Assembly (NCBI GenBank): GCA_002189035.1
Contig: NEEC01000002.1
Coordinates: forward strand, 4,053,001-4,117,000
DNA length: 64,000 nucleotides
From: Utricularia gibba
Taxonomy: Eukaryota; Streptophyta; Magnoliopsida; Lamiales; Lentibulariaceae
Reading direction: 5' to 3'
Both the position numbers and the translations under genes were made by a program. This document shows, one piece after another, positions 34,831 to 46,190 of the stretch. Position 1 is the first letter of the stretch. Each line of letters opens with the position of its first letter. The notes beneath the pieces were generated by a model. It was not told where the DNA came from. It saw nothing but the letters and a program-made list of their open reading frames with translations, and searched no databases.

Positions 34831-35553
34831 AAAATAGGAGATTTGTGCATCAAGAAAGCTATGGCAAACCTAGGAGCTTCTGTAAAAGTCATGTAGAATT
34901 TTGTTTATAAGGCTCTTAGGTTGGGACCTCTGCAAGCATCGGGTGCTCAAATTGAGCTAACGGATAGGAGAGTGATTTCTCCCAAAGGCTTGGTGGAGGA
35001 TGTTTAGGTGAAAATTGAGCACTTGATTTTCCCAGCTCATTTTTATATGGTGAATATGCCCGCTGGAAGATCAAAGGACACAACCATTATCTTGGTCATA
35101 TCATTTTTTAGTACTTAAAATGATATCATCAACATAAAGATGAGGACCATTGAGCTCTCTTTTGATGAAGACAGAATCACACTTGACATGAAGGATGTGA
35201 AGAATTATCCTAATGATTTTGAGAGCATTTGTGCAGTAGATGTGATGGATGGACTCATTGAGGAGCACTTGGAGAAAAAAATTCAAGAAAAGGAAGAGGC
35301 TCATGAAGAATCTCTACTTGCAAAATTGGAAGTTGAGGAAAAAATTGAGCAACTTAATGTGGTGCAAGGCAAGACTCAGGAAGAGAAGTTGGCTGAATTG
35401 AAACCATCTCCTACTCATTTAAAAAAAAATTTTCTCGACGCAAAGTTCAAGAACCCTATTATCATCTCCACTAGTTTGAGCTTGGACCAAGAGTCACTAC
35501 CACTCGAGGTGTTTAACAGAAAACAAAAAGATAGTAGGCTGGATGCTTTATGA
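34831..35553 (+). pseudogene. Athila-like aspartic protease region, decayed
   Basis: Translation gives GDLCIKKAMANLGASVKVM, then VYKALRLGPLQASGAQIELT and DRRVISPKGLVEDV, then FYMVNMPAGRSKDTTII and SFFST. In plant Athila-type proteases these correspond to ALLDLGASVNLLP, LADRSVKxPRGIxEDV and a PIILGRPFL block. The usual Asp before LGAS is Asn here, and stops occur after VKVM and VEDV. The ORF 35140-35553 continues into the linker before reverse transcriptase, with a glutamate-rich segment. Confidence 0.7.
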
Positions 35554-36680
35554 CATTGAAGGATCTGTCCATCCATATGCATGCACAAAATTTTCCTAAA
35601 GGATGGTGCAAAACCAGTTCATCAGCCTCAAAGATGCCTCAACCCAAACATGATGGAGGTGGTAAGAAAAGATATTGTTAAAATTCATGATGCATGGATT
35701 ATCTACTTTATCACATATAGTGAATGGGTGTGCCCAATCCACATTGTGCCAAAGAAGACTAGGATAGGCGTGGTGGAAAATGAGAGAGGAGAAATCATTT
35801 TATTTTTTTTAGATGAATATTCTGTATATAATCAGGTTCTTATTTCAAGACAAGACCAAGATAAGACAACCTTCATGCTTAGATCATTTGGATCTAGTTT
35901 TGAAGAAATGAGTGGAAAAGAATCTAGTTTTAAATTCTGAAAAATGTCATTTTATGATGGATCATGGAATTGTTTTAGGACATGTGATTTCTAAAAAAGT
36001 AATTGAAGTAGATAAGGCAAAAATAGAGATTATGTCTGAACTTCTTTACCCTATTGATGTGAAAGGAGTTAGATCATTTCTTGGGCATGTTGGTTTTTAT
36101 AGGAGGTCCATTAAGAATTTTTCGAAAATTACTTTTCCTCTTAGTAGGTTGTTGCATAATGATGTGGCCTTTAATTTTGATGATTCATGCAAGCAAGCAT
36201 TTAATTCTTTGAAAAAGACTGTTACTACCGCACCTATGATGCAACCACCTTATTCAAGGTATGATTTTGAGATCATGTGTGATGCAATTAATCATGTTGT
36301 GGGTGCTGTTTTGGAATAGAAAATTGAAGGGAAGCACCATGTTATCTCTTATGCTTCAAAAACCTTGGATGAAGCCCAGAAAAATTATACCATCACTGAA
36401 AGAGAATTTCTTGCTATTATTTTTTCCTTGGAAAAATTTCGTTTAATCTTTTAGGTAGCAAAGTGGTGGTATACACTGATCATTCGACGGTGAAGCATTT
36501 GATGGAGAAAAAGCATTCCAAACCAAGACTTATCAGATGGGTCCTTAGAGTTCAAGAGTTTGATGTTGAGATAAAAGATAGGAAGGGAGAACCTCGTGGT
36601 TGATCATCTCAGCAGGATTGAAGGAAGTGTAGAGGATAGAATCATCACTGAGATGTTTCTAGATGAACAACTAGTCTCAA
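35554..36680 (+). pseudogene. Athila-like reverse transcriptase and RNase H, palm deleted
   Basis: Begins with HKIFLKDGAKPVHQPQRCLN then PNMMEVVRKDIVKIHDA and SEWVCPIHIVPKK, the start of gypsy reverse transcriptase. Then most of the fingers and palm, including the YxDD catalytic box, is missing: the frame jumps to FFLDEYSVYNQ and then to EKNLVLNSEKCHFMM, GIVLGHVISKK and VRSFLGHVGFYRRSIKNFSK (thumb). RNase H follows: FEIMCDAINHVVGAVLE with the first Asp, [39 protein letters not shown] and [16 protein letters not shown]. There are several stops and frameshifts, so it is dead. Confidence 0.88.
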
Positions 36681-36779
36681 TTCGGACTACTATACGTGAA
36701 TCCTAGTTTGCTGATCTTATGAACCTTGCTTCCACAGGGGGTGATGCCCCTTGAAATAGACTACATGAGAGGAACAAGT

Positions 36780-38770
36780 TAAAGAGTGATGCTAAATACT
36801 ACATATGGGATGATCCATATTTATGGAAGAAATGCAACGATAGTGTCACTTGAAGGTGCATTCATGAAAATGAAATTCCTAAAATCTTTGATTCTTGTCA
36901 TGCAGGACCTTTTGGTGGCCATCATGGACCAAATCGAACAGGCATGAAAATTCTGGATTGCGGGTTCTATTGGCCTCACATTTTCAGAGATTGTTACACT
37001 TATTGCAAAGGTTGTGAACCATGTCAAAGAGTAGGAAAATTTTCAAACAGAAAAAAAATGCCTCAGCAATGAAATTTATTTGATGTGTAAGGTATAGATT
37101 TTATTGGACCATTTCCTACTTCAGTAGGCTACAACTACATTTTGGTTGCGGTTGATTATGTATGCATATGGATTGAGGCAATTCCTACACGAATTGATGA
37201 TGCAAAGATTGTGATTAATTTCTTGTGCAACAACATGTTAACGAGATATGGAACTCCTAGGGTCCTGATCAGTGATAGGGGAACCCATTTTTACAACCAG
37301 GCCTTAAGAAGTGTTTTAAAGTAATTTAATGTTTGTTACAAGCATTCTACAACATACCATATACAAACCAACGTACAAATTGAAGTCTCCAATGGAGAAA
37401 TCAAATAAATCCTGGAGAAAGTTGTGAACCCAATCAGGAAGGACTAGAGCATGAGGTTAAAGGACGCACTTTGAGCTATACAGATAGCATACAAGACCCC
37501 CATTAGAACCTCTCCATTTCGGTTGGTCTATGGAAGCCTTGTAGACTACCTGCAGTGCTTGAGTACAAAGCCTAGTGGGCTGTGAAGAAGTTGAACTTGG
37601 ATAGGAACCTTAGTGCAAGTCACAAGAAGCTTCAACTTTAAGAACCGTAGGAGTTGAGGAATGATGTGTGATAAGTGATTTTGTGTCACTTATATTTGTG
37701 CTTTCTAAGACTCACTTAGATGGGTTTTGCATTCTTTTTATCCCACATTCCCTATGTTTTAGAAGAATTTTATATCTTTCATACCACTTTGATCTTTTTG
37801 GAGAGAAAGTGTGTTTTGTGATTTTTTAGGACGAATTTGGATTAATTTGGAGGATTTTCGAGTTGGCCTTGATGGAGGCCAAGATTTGGTCTAACCGGAT
37901 GAAGACTCGGTCAAAGATTCTTGGAAAAGATAAGATTCGCATCTTATCTTGGAAAATTTGGATCTTATCCTAGAAGATTTGTATCAAATCTTAGAAGATC
38001 CGGATAGAAGATTTGATCTGAGGTCATCAAGAAAGCCCGACAAGTCTCCACCATTATATAAAGATCCAAACGCGAAGATCAAAGGAGAGAAGTCAAGGTG
38101 GACAACCAGAGAGTCGATTTAGGGTTTACAGTCGAGTCCAGCATGTTTGGGATGTCTTTTCTTTCGTTTTTCATCAACTTTTGTTGTTTAGAGTCAAGCA
38201 TGCGCATGTGAGCACTTGTGGACAGGTCAGTATTCAAGGTTTATACACACAAGTTTGGGCGAGTTTTAAGCAAGGTGAATCCTGGATCCAAGGCCAATTT
38301 TCTTATTATTTTTAAACCCAAATCTTCCTTGTGTTTTCAGTCTTTGTTTGAAAAGAAAATTCCAATAACAATTCCCTGTGGATACGATCTTATTTTCTTA
38401 CTTCGACGGTTTCTATGTACTTGCCGAATTACCATCAATGTGTAGGAGAGCTCAAAACTATTCAAGGCTAGGACTAACAGTTATCATGACACGAATATCT
38501 GCAAAAGAGTTTTCGAAATTTTCCAGAAAGTCTTATTGTTTCAATCTAGGCTAAAATCGCATCATAGGAAGTTGAAATCAAGATGGATAGGCCCTTTTGT
38601 TGTGAAGGAAATTTTTCCAAATAGTGCTATGGAGATATTTGATGGAGATGCCAACAAAGGGTTTTTGGTAAATGGGAATTGGTTGAAAATCTATTATGAG
38701 AATGTCAATAACGTGTTCACTGAAAATTTGAGGATGATCAAGCTGATGGATGTACGAGAAACATAGCCAT
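36780..38770 (+). pseudogene. Athila-like integrase, stops and one LTR insertion
   Basis: An HHCC zinc finger lies at about 36896-37033 (CHAGPFGGHHG, then CYTYCKGCEPCQRVGK). The catalytic core has GIDFIGPFPTSVGYNYILVA with the first Asp, LISDRGTHFYN with the second, and QIEVSNGEIK with Glu 36 residues on, so the D,D(35)E spacing survives although stops separate the residues (for example after SVLK). The 3' part is split at 37668 by a solo LTR and resumes at 38487, with LLFQSRLKSHHRKLKSRWIG and PFVVKEIFPNSAMEI, the C-terminal SH3-like end of Athila integrase. Confidence 0.85.
37669..38486 (+). repeat. LTR-like insertion, family F, in the integrase
   Basis: 818 bp with inverted ends TGATAA and TTATCA. 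It contains a TATA-like box (ATTATATAAAGATCC, about 38055) and, near its end, CCTGTGGATACGATC, a phrase typical of the 3' part of plant gypsy LTRs. Integrase coding sequence resumes immediately after it. Its flanks (ATGTG and TGACA) do not match, so the target duplication is not demonstrated. The ORF 38218-38445 inside is not family-like. Confidence 0.65.
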
Positions 38771-39102
38771 ATGAGAAGTTGGGTCCAAGACTATAAACAA
38801 GGGTGCTTGTGGGAGGCAATCCATGGCTAAGTCTTCAATTTCAGCAAATTTCTATTTTAGTATAGTTTTTTTTCGGACTTTTATCCGTATTTTGTGATGC
38901 TGGGAAATGATTATTAGGTGTTAAGAGGAGTTATTGATGGGGCTTTACAAAAATCAGACCATTGAGATGAGAGGGAAGTTGTACTAGAAGGAATGATGGA
39001 AATACCCTTAACGTTTGAAAGTACTTAGAGAAACGATTTTCTTCTTTTTTATTTTACCATTTCTTTTGTGATTTTTCTAAAAAAATTTACAGCAATAGAA
39101 AC
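38771..39102 (+). other. Spacer between integrase and the 3' ORF
   Basis: Non-coding gap after integrase within the Athila-like element, AT-rich, with TTTCTTTTTTATTTTACC just before the next ORF. Confidence 0.5.
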
Positions 39103-41180
39103 AGTATGCCAGCAAGATCTAGGTCAAATAAGACCGCAAAGGAGAATCCCAACTGAAAGAAAGCACAAAAGTAGAAGGCAAAGGAAGGTATTGGGGATGG
39201 TGAAGCCACTACCACTGTTGCTCCAACCCAAGAAGAAGTCATTCCGCCTACTGCTACCACTGTAGAGGATGTTCGAGGAGCAGATGTGATTCCTCAGGCG
39301 GCGGAGATCGGGGAACCCTCTAAGAGAAAAAAAACGAAAGGACACACTCTCCGATTTAGAGCATACTAGCCTCATGCAACAATTGAGGGACATGCAGCAT
39401 AGTCACAAGAATTGAAAGGCACCAGTGGAAGAACCACCCATAGAGCCGCAGGTCTTACCTAAGAAGAAGGGGAGGAAGCATGGGACGAAAAAGCAAAAGG
39501 CCCCGCTAGAGGAACCTATGTCTAAAAAAGAAACAGCCACACTGGAAGAACAAGCAGTACCAACAGCGGAAGAAAATGCTGGAAATTCTCGGCAAGAAGA
39601 AGTGGTAGCTGTTAGTGTATGTGTTCTAGAGACAAACAACTAATTGGCAAATATTATCTTATGATATTTACTTTGAATTGTGATCAAATTTATATCATTG
39701 ATAAAATCCTCTACTTGATCTATGTGCTATATAAATTATGATGAGATCATAATGTGAGATTCTTCAAACACTCATGATCAAGTTAAAAACTCCCTAGCTA
39801 GAGTATTTGTGAAATGAGGATATCACAAATACGGATAAGCTGGCACACATTGAGTTTCCTAAATTGTTGAGGCAATGGTTCTCATAATTGATGTAATGAG
39901 ATTATTAGAACCTATGTGTGGGTGTCGATTAGAGAATCGATTCACTTGATGACTTATCTTCGAGATGCTACTATGGGAAGCTAACCAAGTGTCAGTAGCA
40001 AGATCTCAAATATAACAGCTGTGCAATTAAGCTTAGACTTGAGGTCAACAAAGTTATCTTGATCTTAATCTCACATTTTCGCTCATTACTAATGGAAGCC
40101 TAACCATGGCTTGCCTAGTATGGATGAGTAGGGATGTGACTCCTTAAGGTTGGAGATAGTTGATTGATCAATAAAGGATTCATCACTCATGTTAGCGATG
40201 AGATCATATCTCAAGTAATTGCATCAAAGCCTAACAGTAAGTCCTGGGCCCAGGGTAATGACACTCGAATTGTTTGAGTAGGTCATTGAGTATTAATGCT
40301 TGAATGCAATTATAAGTTCGATACATCAGAAAGACACACATCCATGTTCTAGTATCGAATGAGATACAAGTATGATAAAAGTTGTTCATTGCATGGTGGC
40401 TGATCATGGAAAGGCTCAATCAGTTCACCTGATTATTCTTACATCTTGGGATCATGATATGTTGCTAGACATCACTCATGATCGATAATGATGGATTTGA
40501 TTAATTAAGAGTTAATTAATAAATCCATTATTACGGCCTTGATTGAAGAAGCCTATAGGGTCACACACAATAGTGGAGTCACTCAACGATATAAAATAGA
40601 ATGACACAAATACATGAGATGTAATTGGTAAAGTGGATAAATTAAATTGAGAGTTATTTTGAGATTAATATTGATTAAACTCAAAATAAAAGATCATATA
40701 TAGATAAGATTTGGAACATATACATATCTCCGCAAGATAAGATCTTTACGGAGATATGATTTGATATATTTCCATATATCTATCAAAAGATTTAGATCTT
40801 GTGATATGCTCCAAAAGGTCTTCGTGCTCTCTGAGACTAATACACAAAGATGCGTTTTTCTCTACTAGCACCTGATAAATTCGACCAGCATTCAAGAGCC
40901 TTGAGAAGGTTATTGACGGAGTGCTCCATGTGTGGATACCATAGAAGCCGTCTCCTATTGGCGGTTGGTGAACAACGGAGTCATCTGAAAGGTATTTCAG
41001 CATCCCTTAGTCTGATGTATACTGTATTCCAAGATCTGCGTTGGGGGTTTTGAAAATTTTTAAAATTCCGCTGCTTTTGAGATATACGATGTCTACGAGA
41101 AAGCCAACAGTAGCAGAGGAAGAACTTGAGGTTGGAAATGAAATTCTGGAAGAGAAGAGCCCATAAGAGGTAGGTTGAGC
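39103..41180 (+). pseudogene. N-terminal part of the Athila-like 3' ORF, split by a solo LTR
   Basis: The frame opens MPARSRSNKTAKENPN at 39103, followed by stops and a low-complexity segment (APTQEEVIPPTATTVEDVRG, then GEPSKRKK). After a shift comes VEEPPIEPQVLPKKKGRKHG and a Lys/Glu/Pro-rich stretch ending EEVVA, exactly where a copia LTR enters. On the far side, past the target duplication, the same frame continues EEELEVGNEILEEK and then stops. A basic, acidic and proline-rich N-terminus is usual for the third ORF of Athila elements, but I cannot assign a domain here. Confidence 0.5.
39610..41109 (+). repeat. Solo copia LTR, copy 5, perfect target duplication
   Basis: 1,500 bp, TGTTAGTGTATGTGTTC to AGAAAGCCAACA, with GTAGC duplicated on both sides (39605-39609, 41110-41114). 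By eye it is the copy closest to the 5' LTR at 23075. The surrounding ORF reads through when the LTR and one GTAGC are removed. Confidence 0.95.
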
Positions 41181-41500
41181 AGCCACTAGTCAAGGGTCAG
41201 AAGGAGGAGGGAAATCCATGTGTAGAAACTACTGCAAGCACAACTAAAGAGGTGCAAGAGGGGATGGAAAAGGTAAGGAAATATCTCTCAAAACTAGTCC
41301 CTATGTTCATGAATGTAGGAAAGTTTGTAGTGGAAAGAGAATGGCTCCAGAGACAAATGACCTGAAAGGGAATCCCCTACTTCAAGCATCATGCAGACAT
41401 ATTTGAAGCTTGAGACAGCTGAATATGTGGATCAATATGGACAGGTAAAATGTGCTAAGGTATTGCTGTGCCGTCACATTGATTTCGAAGTTCTTGTGAA

Positions 41501-42379
41501 ATGAACATAGTGGACAAGGTTTATATGATGTTTGAAAAGTTTGCTTTCATGATTTTATTTGAATTAAAACTTCTTGCTTGTGTGGAATTGTCATATGAAT
41601 CTGCCTTCATGTTTACTTATAAAATTCTAGAAATTGTTTCAGAGCCCGCTACTGTTTCTTTTCGTTTGATGGGAAGTGAATTTTTGTTTTTGTTGGCTAA
41701 GTGGAATGTAGCTCTTGATTTTTGTTTAATACAGCAAGTGGACTCGTGTGATATTGCTGCTTCATTATTTGATTATCCAATAGACTTTGATGTAGAAGAA
41801 TTTTATGGCATTTTGACTGATCAGGATGTTATTAAATTTAAACCAAAGGGGACAAAAGATGAATTGTTTGTTTATCCAATAGACTTTGTTGAATTTAACA
41901 TGTGCTATGTTCACATGTTACTCACTACAACTCTCTTTGGTAGAAATATGGGATTTAATGCCCTTTACAAACGTGAATTATCTGTATTATGGTGCATTAT
42001 GCACAAACAAACTTTAAACTTAGGTGTCATGCTTGCTAAACAAATGCATAGAGACTATAGGCATGCGAAAATCAACAGTTTCAGTTTTCATCACATTGTC
42101 ATGCATCTTGTTCACACACTTTATCCTGAAAAATTGTCTGAACTTGAATTCTTCCACATTGAAACTAAGACAATACTTTTGGATGCAAATTTCTTGAAAG
42201 TTTTTAGATCTTTGGCTAGACTAACAGAAAGTGTGATTCCAAGGAAGAAAGGCAAAAATGCTGCTGCTGCTCCACTAAACCCTAAACCAAACTCAACCCA
42301 GGAATACAAATGCTATTGCTGCCCAAAAATGCTTGAAGTCATGAATGATAAAGTTAACCTGAAAATTTTTCTGAACTGA
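41501..42379 (+). CDS. 292-residue ORF at the 3' end of the Athila-like element
   Basis: Open ORF in the position (after integrase) where Athila elements carry an env-like or plant-transposon-protein ORF. Segments such as MGFNALYKRELSVLWCIMHK, QTLNLGVMLAKQMHRDYRHA and FSFHHIVMHLVHTLYP resemble the putative plant transposon protein domain (RA.LLYAILTGK.INLG..I...I). It is hydrophobic early (LFELKLLACVELSY) and ends with a basic Lys-Lys-Gly-Lys stretch and a Cys pair (CYCCPK). There is no clear signal peptide, so an envelope function is not supported. Its frame is intact while all neighbouring pol genes are full of stops. It may be the C-terminal part of the ORF that begins at 39103. Confidence 0.55.
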   Translation: MNIVDKVYMMFEKFAFMILFELKLLACVELSYESAFMFTYKILEIVSEPATVSFRLMGSEFLFLLAKWNVALDFCLIQQVDSCDIAASLFDYPIDFDVEEFYGILTDQDVIKFKPKGTKDELFVYPIDFVEFNMCYVHMLLTTTLFGRNMGFNALYKRELSVLWCIMHKQTLNLGVMLAKQMHRDYRHAKINSFSFHHIVMHLVHTLYPEKLSELEFFHIETKTILLDANFLKVFRSLARLTESVIPRKKGKNAAAAPLNPKPNSTQEYKCYCCPKMLEVMNDKVNLKIFLN

Positions 42380-42490
42380 AACGGGGAGTGGCCGATGCCT
42401 CCTTGAACAAGTAACATGCTGGTGTGCCTATTTAGTTAGTTTAGTTTTATTTAATTACTTTTCTGTTATGTTTATTAGTGGAAGAAGAGT
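42380..42490 (+). other. Junction between Athila-like ORF and a second gypsy fragment
   Basis: Short linker (GGGGAGTGGCCGATGCCTCC follows the stop). Coding resemblance switches from the Athila-like element to another gypsy element across it. Confidence 0.4.
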
Positions 42491-42709
42491 ATGTTAGTCT
42501 TTGCTAGGAATGATATTGATGAGATCATGGATGCTATACATTATCCCAATGATGATAAAGGACACAACATCAATAATCCTCTATTAATTTCAATTGGGCC
42601 AATTACTAGATCAAAAGCAAGAAAGAATCAAGAGATGCTTAAGGGCCTATGGGCCAATCAACAAAGCGGCATAGAATTCAACCTTCTCAAAGTGGATCAA
42701 CTTGATTAG
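42491..42709 (+). pseudogene. C-terminal end of a second gypsy polyprotein
   Basis: 72-codon ORF with ISIGPITRSKARKNQEMLKG, matching the GP(I/M)TRSRAKK motif at the very end of many plant gypsy polyproteins, just before the 3' LTR. The adjoining LTR of family E fits that position. The rest of this second element is absent. Confidence 0.7.
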
Positions 42710-42717
42710 AGAAGGCC

Positions 42718-43079
42718 CATTATTCCCAAATATATTATTATTACTATTTTCTTCTAAGAAGGCCCAATCCTTCATCTATATAAGAAGGGCCTTACTCCTT
42801 GTTTTTGGACAATTTTGATTGTAATCACTTTTGAGAGCTATTCTCCTTCCTTGAGTTCTTGTAGAACTTAGATTTATCAAGCCTTGCTTGTGGTGTATAG
42901 TGTGTGGTTTATCACTCCCAATTCCTTCCTTGATTCTGTGAGTGTGGTACCAATTTATAGTTTGGGTTGCAAGGATCTTTTAATCCTTGAGGGCCAACTT
43001 CTTTTCGTTGAGGGATTGCTTCTTTTCAACCAAGATCTGGTTTGCCAATCACTTGTTGTTTGGAGGGTCGTATCAGATA
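42718..43079 (+). repeat. Gypsy LTR fragment, family E, copy 3
   Basis: Follows the polyprotein C-terminus and contains the TATA box CTATATAAGAAGG, then TTGATTGTAATCAC and CTGTGAGTGTGGTACCA, ending ACTTGTTGTTTGGAGGG. It matches 3739-4070 in direct and 3262-3560 in inverted orientation. Confidence 0.75.
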
Positions 43080-43239
43080 TGCATGTTGTTATTAGTTTTT
43101 ATTTAGTGTCTGGAAACTCCTTCAAAGCATTAGCTGATTGAGAATTATGATCGAGAATGATCGAGGTTCATGACCTTGTATACCTTTTTTTTAAACCTTG
43201 TGAGTATGTTATTCCCGTTCCTTTCATATGGGTGCATGC

Positions 43240-43829
43240 CTGATTAGATGAACAAGTAGCTTCATAACTCAGATGTTTAATTTAGAGGTAGACTAACAAA
43301 TCAAGGCGGGGACAGTAGGTATTAGTTGAAGATAGAACCGATAGAATTGGATACACCTAGTTCTATATACCTTGCATGCGGGTAGATCTAATTGCAAAGT
43401 TAGTGATGATAGTAGGAACTAAACCGAAAACATGATGAAGAATTTGGGTAGACTTATCTAATTTGGAGTTGTGAGTATGGAAACTCTATAGATTAAATTA
43501 GAAATCTTAGTACCATATCAACTGCACATCCTTGAGGTATTTTAGTACTATCCTGTAATATAACTAGCACTTGTTATTTTCTACTCTGCAAGTTGACCTC
43601 ACTTAACAAGTTTGTCTATTACTGTTAGTTTGATCTTACATTAAAACTGAAATCATTTTGCGATTTTGCATAGACTAAAACATATAGCAAACATTCGCTC
43701 CTTATGATCAGCCTTTAAAACCACTATGCATGTTCTGTGAACTTGTATTTTGTAAATAGTAGGGTCTATAAATTTATTTAATATGAAATTTGATTTTATT
43801 ACAATGATATTCAAAATTTCCGCTTATCA
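43240..43829 (+). repeat. LTR, family A, 3' part; probable 3' LTR of the Athila-like element
   Basis: Matches the last 590 bp of family A (GCTTCATAACTCAGATG, TTGCATGCGGGTAGA, ATGATGAAGAATTTGGG) and ends CGCTTATCA. The 5' half is missing. The right flank TATAA does not match the left flank CATCA of the 32317 copy, so the pairing as LTRs of one element rests on orientation and position only. Confidence 0.6.
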
Positions 43830-43834
43830 TATAA

Positions 43835-44800
43835 ATATCTATGTCTTCACAATTTTTAATGGAAAGACCAACAACATCCACATTAAAAGATTCTAAAATG
43901 CATTTAACTAAGTTTTCATACCTTAAACTTCACCTAAGGATCCAAAATCGGTACAATAAGAAACTAATGTGGAATTTCATCAACGTATTTCAAAAACTTA
44001 TTTATCATATTTCACACTTCTCAAAAAATCATAAACACTTTGATTATCATAAAAAGTAAATGAAATTTTACAAATACATAAAAGCACAAATTGAGAAGAT
44101 GGATAATAAATACTACTCTAAATCTTATTACAAGAGTAAAATATTTCTGATAAATTCACTAAATTTTTTATCTTTTCAAAAATAGAATGAGTCAAGAAAT
44201 TTAAACCTATAAAAGATTCAAGAAATTCTATAAGCATATTTTCATAAGAAATAAAAAATTATAACATATTTTATGATAACAAATATTTCTTTCTTGACAA
44301 ATCATTTTAAAATCATGTGTTTTATTAGGTGTAGTTCTAATTATACTAACTAAACCACGAATATGAATTAAAAAAATTTCATACTCCTTCAAACCACTTT
44401 ACACACACAAATTTAAAATATTACGAGTGCACCTAGTTTGGAAAAAAATATTATTCAACATAGGATTCATACTATTTCTTTTAAATGTCAATAGCGTTTG
44501 TGTAATTTATTTTTTCATACACTAAGAATCATCCATCCAAGAACATATGATGACAATATAACTTTCAGTGTTGCAATCTTTTCAACCATCACAAGTTAAA
44601 CAAAACTTACATTGTAGAGATTTAAAAGTAGAATTAAAGACAAGTTAAATTCAAGATCTTGCAAAAATTGAAGGTCTTCTCTAAAGGTTAATTCTTCATC
44701 ATTTTCAAAAACATAAGATATAGTAGAATCAGTTTGAGAAGAATTTTGTATACCAGACCCATTCATTTTGTAAAAAATAAAAAAAAAACCTATTGTCATG
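43835..44800 (-). pseudogene. hAT transposase relic (BED finger to central region)
   Basis: On the minus strand, 44799 reads MNGSGIQNSSQTDSTISYVF, an acidic N-terminus, then a short Cys/His segment (CKFCLTCDG) like a BED finger. Farther on come ILNLCV, SGLKEYEIFLIHIRGLVSII and RTTPNKTHDFKMICQERNI, closely resembling the K-E-Y..I..IR..V.YIR.TP.R...F...C block of plant hAT (Tip100/RICESLEEPER-like) transposases. Near 43950 KYVDEIPH and IVPILDP match the ...LDPRYK block. Many stops and shifts make it non-functional; the C-terminal dimerisation domain is absent. Confidence 0.6.
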
Positions 44801-45553
44801 CATGGCTAGCCAATGTCATCTGAAGTGGAAATTTGAAACTTGAAAATACCTCCAGCTACGAATTCTATGTAGAATTTGAAATAAAATTCTTGCTATTATG
44901 AGTGATGCGGGAATAAGAGAAAGTAGTGAAAAACTATATGATATTCATATGATCTATATGGATAATTTTGTTATTAAAATAATATCAACTATTATTTTCA
45001 AAACCATGTGAACACACCAAAGTCCACATTGCACATTCACAAGTGCATGCGCTAGATGTTGACACTTGGCAAAAACTAGGAGGCAGAGGCACCACAATGC
45101 ACATGGGTATATTAAATATATACTTATGTTAAGATATGTATTGCATTATAAATATAGATGCATTAGTCAACTTAGCAACGCGTAACTAGCCGTTGGGATA
45201 AATGTTTTGATAACAAATTGTTAAGATATGTATTGGGTTAAACTAACCAAATTATTAAACAAATTTGGGTATTTTAATAATTTTCTATTGAGGTAAGATA
45301 TTTATATTTATTAATATCACTGTAATTTTATAATACTAACATAGTAATTATGCATAATTCATTTACAAAGATTTTCGATGGTGATCTTTTTTTTAAAAAA
45401 AAAGACCAATTTTTTGTTTCATATACATTTGTTGAATATTTAGAATTTTTGAATTTTATATTCCAAACTGTATGATTTTGGAACTAGAATTGGAACTGCA
45501 TGGACACAAATCTATTGGAATTGAACCCAAACCAATTCTAGTTTGGTTCAGAC
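44801..45553. other. AT-rich sequence ending in a possible hAT subterminal region
   Basis: No ORF recognised. From 45480 the sequence has repeated GGAACT, GGAATTG and TGGTTCAG words and stops where a copia LTR fragment starts, similar to 18813-19047. Confidence 0.35.
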
Positions 45554-46190
45554 TAATAATAGATTTAATTAATTAAGAGTTAGTTAATAAATTCATTATT
45601 ACAGACTTGATTGAAAAAGCATATAGGATCACACACAATAGTGAAGTCATTCATCGATATAAAAAAGAATAACACAATTACATGAGATGTAATTGGTAAA
45701 TTAGATAAATTGAATAGAGAATTATTTTGAGATTAATATTGATTAAACTCAAAATCAAGGATTTGATATAAATAAGATTTGGGAACATAGATATCTATTA
45801 GATTTCCACAAGATAAGATCTTTACAGAAATTTGATTAGATACTTTCCAAATATCTATATAAGATAATAAAAAACATTTGATCCATAGAGATTTCTAGGT
45901 CTTCATTCTCTCTGATATTTATCTGCAAGAGGCAACTTTCTCTACTAGCATTTGATGAGATCAATCATCATTCTGTGGCATTGAGAAAGTTATTGACGGT
46001 GTGCTTCATGTGTGGATATCATAGACGCCGTCTATTGTTGGTAGTTGATAAACAATGCAGTGTACTAAAAAGTATTTTCATAATCACTTTTTTTATGTAT
46101 ATCGTATTTCAAGATCTGTGGTTTGAGTTTGTTAAAAAATTTTAAATTTCACAATATTGAGGAGATACGATGTCTATGAGAAACCTAACA
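45554..46190 (+). repeat. Copia LTR, copy 6, 3' part only
   Basis: Matches the last 630 bp of the 5' LTR from TAATTAATTAAGAGTTAGTT to GAGAAACCTAACA. It is noticeably diverged, with several small indels. The right flank is ACCAC, and the left side is lost. Confidence 0.85.

Noticed and set aside
41501-42379. Retroviral-type envelope gene
   Set aside because: Position suggests env-like, but there is no signal peptide or clear transmembrane and cleavage pattern; only a generic plant transposon-protein resemblance is seen.
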